Source: Verrucomicrobia bacterium SCGC AAA164-M04
GTDB lineage: Bacteria; Verrucomicrobiota; Verrucomicrobiae; Verrucomicrobiales; Akkermansiaceae
Direction: 5' to 3'
NCBI GenBank assembly: GCA_000383735.1
Contig: KB912151.1
Coordinates: 1 to 8,451, forward strand
DNA: 8,451 bases
Under the pieces are notes generated by a model, which ran no database searches, was not told where the DNA came from, and worked only from the letters and a program-made list of their open reading frames with translations. Of this stretch, positions 6,627-8,451 are shown one piece after another. Within the stretch, counting starts at the first letter, position 1, and each line of letters starts with the position of its first letter. The position numbers and the translations under genes were made by a program.

Positions 6627-7022
6627 ATGAAACTGTACCTCGGCAATCTGCCTTTCGCTGCTTCGGATGACGACATCAAAGAAGCATTCTCCGCTTACGG
6701 AACTATCGAAGACCTCTTCATTCCTCTTGATCGCGAAACAAACCGCCCACGCGGATTCGCCTTCATCACTCTTGCCGACGACGACCTCGCTCGGAAAGCT
6801 ATCGAAGAAATGGATGGAGCCGACCTTATGGGTCGTAATCTCCGCGTCAACGAAGCCGAAGAGCGTCGCCCACAACAAAACCGCGGTGGTGGTGGTGGTG
6901 GTGGTGGTGGTGGTGGCTACGGTGGAGATCGTCGTGGTGGCGGTGGTGGCCGTGATCGTCGTGGTGGCGGTGGTGGCCGTGATCGCCGTGGCGGTGGTCG
7001 TGACAACGAAGGTGGTTGGTAA
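6627..7022 (+). CDS. Glycine-rich RRM RNA-binding protein
   Basis: A 131-residue protein with one RNA recognition motif (about residues 1-77) and a Gly/Arg-rich tail. RNP2 is LYLGNL (residues 3-8) and RNP1 is RGFAFITL (42-49), with aromatic Tyr4 and Phe44/Phe46 in the usual RNA-stacking places. The tail (87-131) has eleven Gly in a row, then DRRGGGGGR repeats, and ends in EGGW. The form matches bacterial glycine-rich Rbp proteins known from cyanobacteria, where they are linked to cold or stress and to RNA handling. In other phyla the role is less clear. The gene stands alone, with a hairpin in its leader and its own terminator, so it is likely monocistronic. The GGT-rich codons make long meaningless open frames on both strands. 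Confidence 0.95.
   Translation: MKLYLGNLPFAASDDDIKEAFSAYGTIEDLFIPLDRETNRPRGFAFITLADDDLARKAIEEMDGADLMGRNLRVNEAEERRPQQNRGGGGGGGGGGGYGGDRRGGGGGRDRRGGGGGRDRRGGGRDNEGGW
6885..6917 (+). repeat. GGT trinucleotide microsatellite
   Basis: Ten GGT codons in a row and one GGC encode the Gly11 run of the RRM protein tail. Length changes in multiples of three would keep the frame. Such a run is a likely place for length variation between strains or for assembly error. Confidence 0.92.
6927..6980 (+). repeat. Two identical 27-bp tandem repeats in the RRM tail
   Basis: Units 6927-6953 and 6954-6980 are identical at the DNA level and each encodes DRRGGGGGR. A third, partial and diverged unit follows from 6981 (DRRGGGR). 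Identity including the mixed GGT/GGC codons points to recent duplication rather than selection on the protein alone. Confidence 0.9.
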
Positions 7023-7044
7023 ACAACTCTTCTTACTAGATTTT

Positions 7045-7077
7045 AAAAAGGCCCGCCGTTTCTGGTGGGCCTTTTTT
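7045..7077 (+). terminator. Rho-independent terminator of the RRM gene
   Basis: AAAAAGGCCCGCC (7045-7057) pairs with GGTGGGCCTTTTT (7064-7076) around the loop GTTTCT and runs into T residues, 22 bases after the RRM stop. The single G-T pair is a stable wobble only on the plus strand. The stem also has a T run in the opposite direction, so it may weakly serve the convergent hrpA gene, whose stop is about 90 bp away. Confidence 0.93.
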
Positions 7078-7169
7078 GCACCCAAATAAAATTCATTGCG
7101 GGCAAGCTAGAAACAGTTGCAGATAGCTTGAAGTCCGTTCAGCGAGTTTCTAGGAGATGCGATGCCTCA

Positions 7170-8450
7170 TCATAATGATGACATCAGATCGTCCAGCGCC
7201 TTCTGAATTCGCTTTGCGCTCACCTTCCCCATATGAGGCACTCCGGGTGCAAATAATTGTAAGCGCCACTCCTCGAGCATCCAACCAATCTCCCAGATCC
7301 GGACTGCTTCAGGATATTCATTCCAAAGAATCATCCACTCATCCCACAAAGGTGAAAATTGATTCTGCTTTTCCTCATCACGAATCAAGGGCTGCGTTTC
7401 CAGCCGGCTGATCCGATCCTCCATCCCAAAGAAATACCGCTGATACCTCTGCATCCGGTCGTAACCAGCCAACCAACCAAAGCCAGGTCTTAACAACCAT
7501 TCCCGCTGCTCTTCCAATTGCGTTACCACTTCACCAAGATGCCGATCTTTTCGATTCTCATCCATCCACTCCCGCACCCGACCATCAGCTTCAGCCATTC
7601 CTTCAACCCCGCTCGCAACCTTCTCAGCAGAAGCATACCATTCTCCCCGCCCGATGGCTGAAGATTCCCCAAACTCTTCCTCGGTCCGTGCAATTTTCTT
7701 CATCCCCCCTTCCGCCGAAACACGTATAAAATCCTCTAAAGTTTCTTCCGGTAGTAAAGACAGCATAAAACGTCCCGCCATCTTCAATGGAAAATTTTTG
7801 CGCACATACTTGCGATGCTCAGCATACTCGATAAGAAACAATCTAACCACCCCGGCACGATGGCTCTCAGCCGCCTCTTCTCTCTCCAGATACGCGCGCA
7901 TTCCCACCGTATTTCCTTCGTCTACTAACCCTGGAAAAATACTGCCCTCCGCCTCAACCGGAATCTCGCCAAAACTCCAAACCTCCCCACCCGTCATCTC
8001 CCACTCCTCATTCGCAGCGGCTTCACGCCGCGCCCTCAACTCTCCCGCCAACTTTTTTTTGATTGCCCAAACATCCTCACCAAAGGCCATTACCTCATCT
8101 CTCTCATTCCGCACTCGTAGCTTCGGTCGCAAGTGTTGAGGCAATCGATTCGGCTCCAATCCTTCTAACGAATCCCGCCCCACTTTCTCTCGTAAATATT
8201 CAAGTAAGGCCTCCTCCAAATGCCCCTGCGGCTCCCAATTCTCCCACGCCGAAATAAATCCCGATACCTTCTCTGCCACCGGTTGGCACTCCCGACGCCA
8301 ATCTTTTGGCAAGCTTCGGATTAACAACTCTACCCGATCTTCTAAAATTCCCGGCACCCCCCAGCTCGGTAGATAATCTGGAAAAATCGCCAATTCGTCT
8401 ATTCCCACCTCAAAAGTCAATCCATCATCATCCGCATCCAAATCACTGAC
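7170..8450 (-). CDS. hrpA: ATP-dependent RNA helicase HrpA, C-terminal part (5' end beyond the window)
   Basis: The frame is open from the right edge to the TGA at 7170-7172 and encodes about 427 residues. It corresponds to the C-terminal DUF3418 region of HrpA: VPGILEDRVELLIRSLPKDWRR, LPQHLRPKLRVRNE, the GGEVWSFGEIP motif, FPGLVDEGNTVGMRAYL, and the end WEIGWMLEEWRLQLFAPG followed by VSAKRIQKALDDL. These line up in order with what I recall of Escherichia coli HrpA. The helicase core (DEAH box, helicase C, OB fold) must lie to the right, out of view. HrpA is a cytoplasmic DEAH helicase, linked in other bacteria to mRNA processing and the rescue of collided ribosomes. A TTG near 8441 is not the start, since the frame continues upstream. 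It is convergent with the RRM gene. Confidence 0.87.
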   Translation of the reverse strand, partial: VSDLDADDDGLTFEVGIDELAIFPDYLPSWGVPGILEDRVELLIRSLPKDWRRECQPVAEKVSGFISAWENWEPQGHLEEALLEYLREKVGRDSLEGLEPNRLPQHLRPKLRVRNERDEVMAFGEDVWAIKKKLAGELRARREAAANEEWEMTGGEVWSFGEIPVEAEGSIFPGLVDEGNTVGMRAYLEREEAAESHRAGVVRLFLIEYAEHRKYVRKNFPLKMAGRFMLSLLPEETLEDFIRVSAEGGMKKIARTEEEFGESSAIGRGEWYASAEKVASGVEGMAEADGRVREWMDENRKDRHLGEVVTQLEEQREWLLRPGFGWLAGYDRMQRYQRYFFGMEDRISRLETQPLIRDEEKQNQFSPLWDEWMILWNEYPEAVRIWEIGWMLEEWRLQLFAPGVPHMGKVSAKRIQKALDDLMSSL

Positions 8451-8451
8451 G

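Noticed and set aside
6885..6980. Repeats considered as a CRISPR array
   Set aside because: Units are contiguous, in frame and coding for Gly/Arg; there are no spacers and no cas genes.
6618..7089. Open frames with poly-Thr (minus) and poly-Val (plus) around the RRM gene
   Set aside because: They arise from the GGT repeat read in other frames; the RRM frame has RNP1 and RNP2.

Overview
The gene content suggests a bacterium of the Verrucomicrobia (PVC group). The evidence is a CBM9-like domain protein coupled to a secreted transglutaminase, a secreted PhoD-like phosphatase, a Gfo/Idh/MocA oxidoreductase, a DUF4349 lipoprotein, a glycine-rich RRM protein and HrpA, together with gene starts that mostly lack Shine-Dalgarno sequences. 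The phylum is inferred from remembered family resemblance and was not tested by a search.

Layout. 1-320 (+) is the 3' part of a CBM9-like gene. 351-986 (-) is a DUF4349 lipoprotein. 1303-1485 (+) is a very small lipoprotein. 1562-3436 (-) is a secreted PhoD-like phosphatase. 3499-3530 is a terminator for the next gene. About 3555-4658 (-) is a Gfo/Idh/MocA oxidoreductase without its 5' end. 4652-5182 (-) is the 5' part of the CBM9-like gene. 5179-6241 (-) is a transglutaminase-like gene broken by one extra base in an 8-A run. 6242-6626 is a divergent intergenic region with a leader hairpin. 6627-7022 (+) is a glycine-rich RRM protein followed by a good terminator. 7170 to the right edge (-) is the C-terminal part of HrpA.

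The main structural fact is that bases 1-95 are an exact reverse complement of 4652-4746. The two pieces of the CBM9-like gene share exactly these 95 bases and together make a complete 251-residue protein. The oxidoreductase loses its NAD-binding N-terminus at the same point. The window is therefore best read as a fold-back (inverted) join: the transglutaminase/CBM9 operon originally ran into 96-320 and on toward the DUF4349 gene, and a false or rearranged junction at 4651/4652 joins the interrupted oxidoreductase gene back to the CBM9 gene. This looks most like a whole-genome-amplification or assembly chimera. A real invertible segment is possible but less likely.

Working together: transglutaminase and CBM9-like protein form a translationally coupled pair (ATGA overlap), probably acting outside the cytoplasm. 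The phosphatase and the two small lipoproteins are also envelope proteins. The RRM protein and HrpA concern RNA. I found no convincing new defence, mobile or CRISPR system; the notable signals are the inverted join, the homopolymer frameshift, and the structured leader and repeat-rich tail of the RRM gene.
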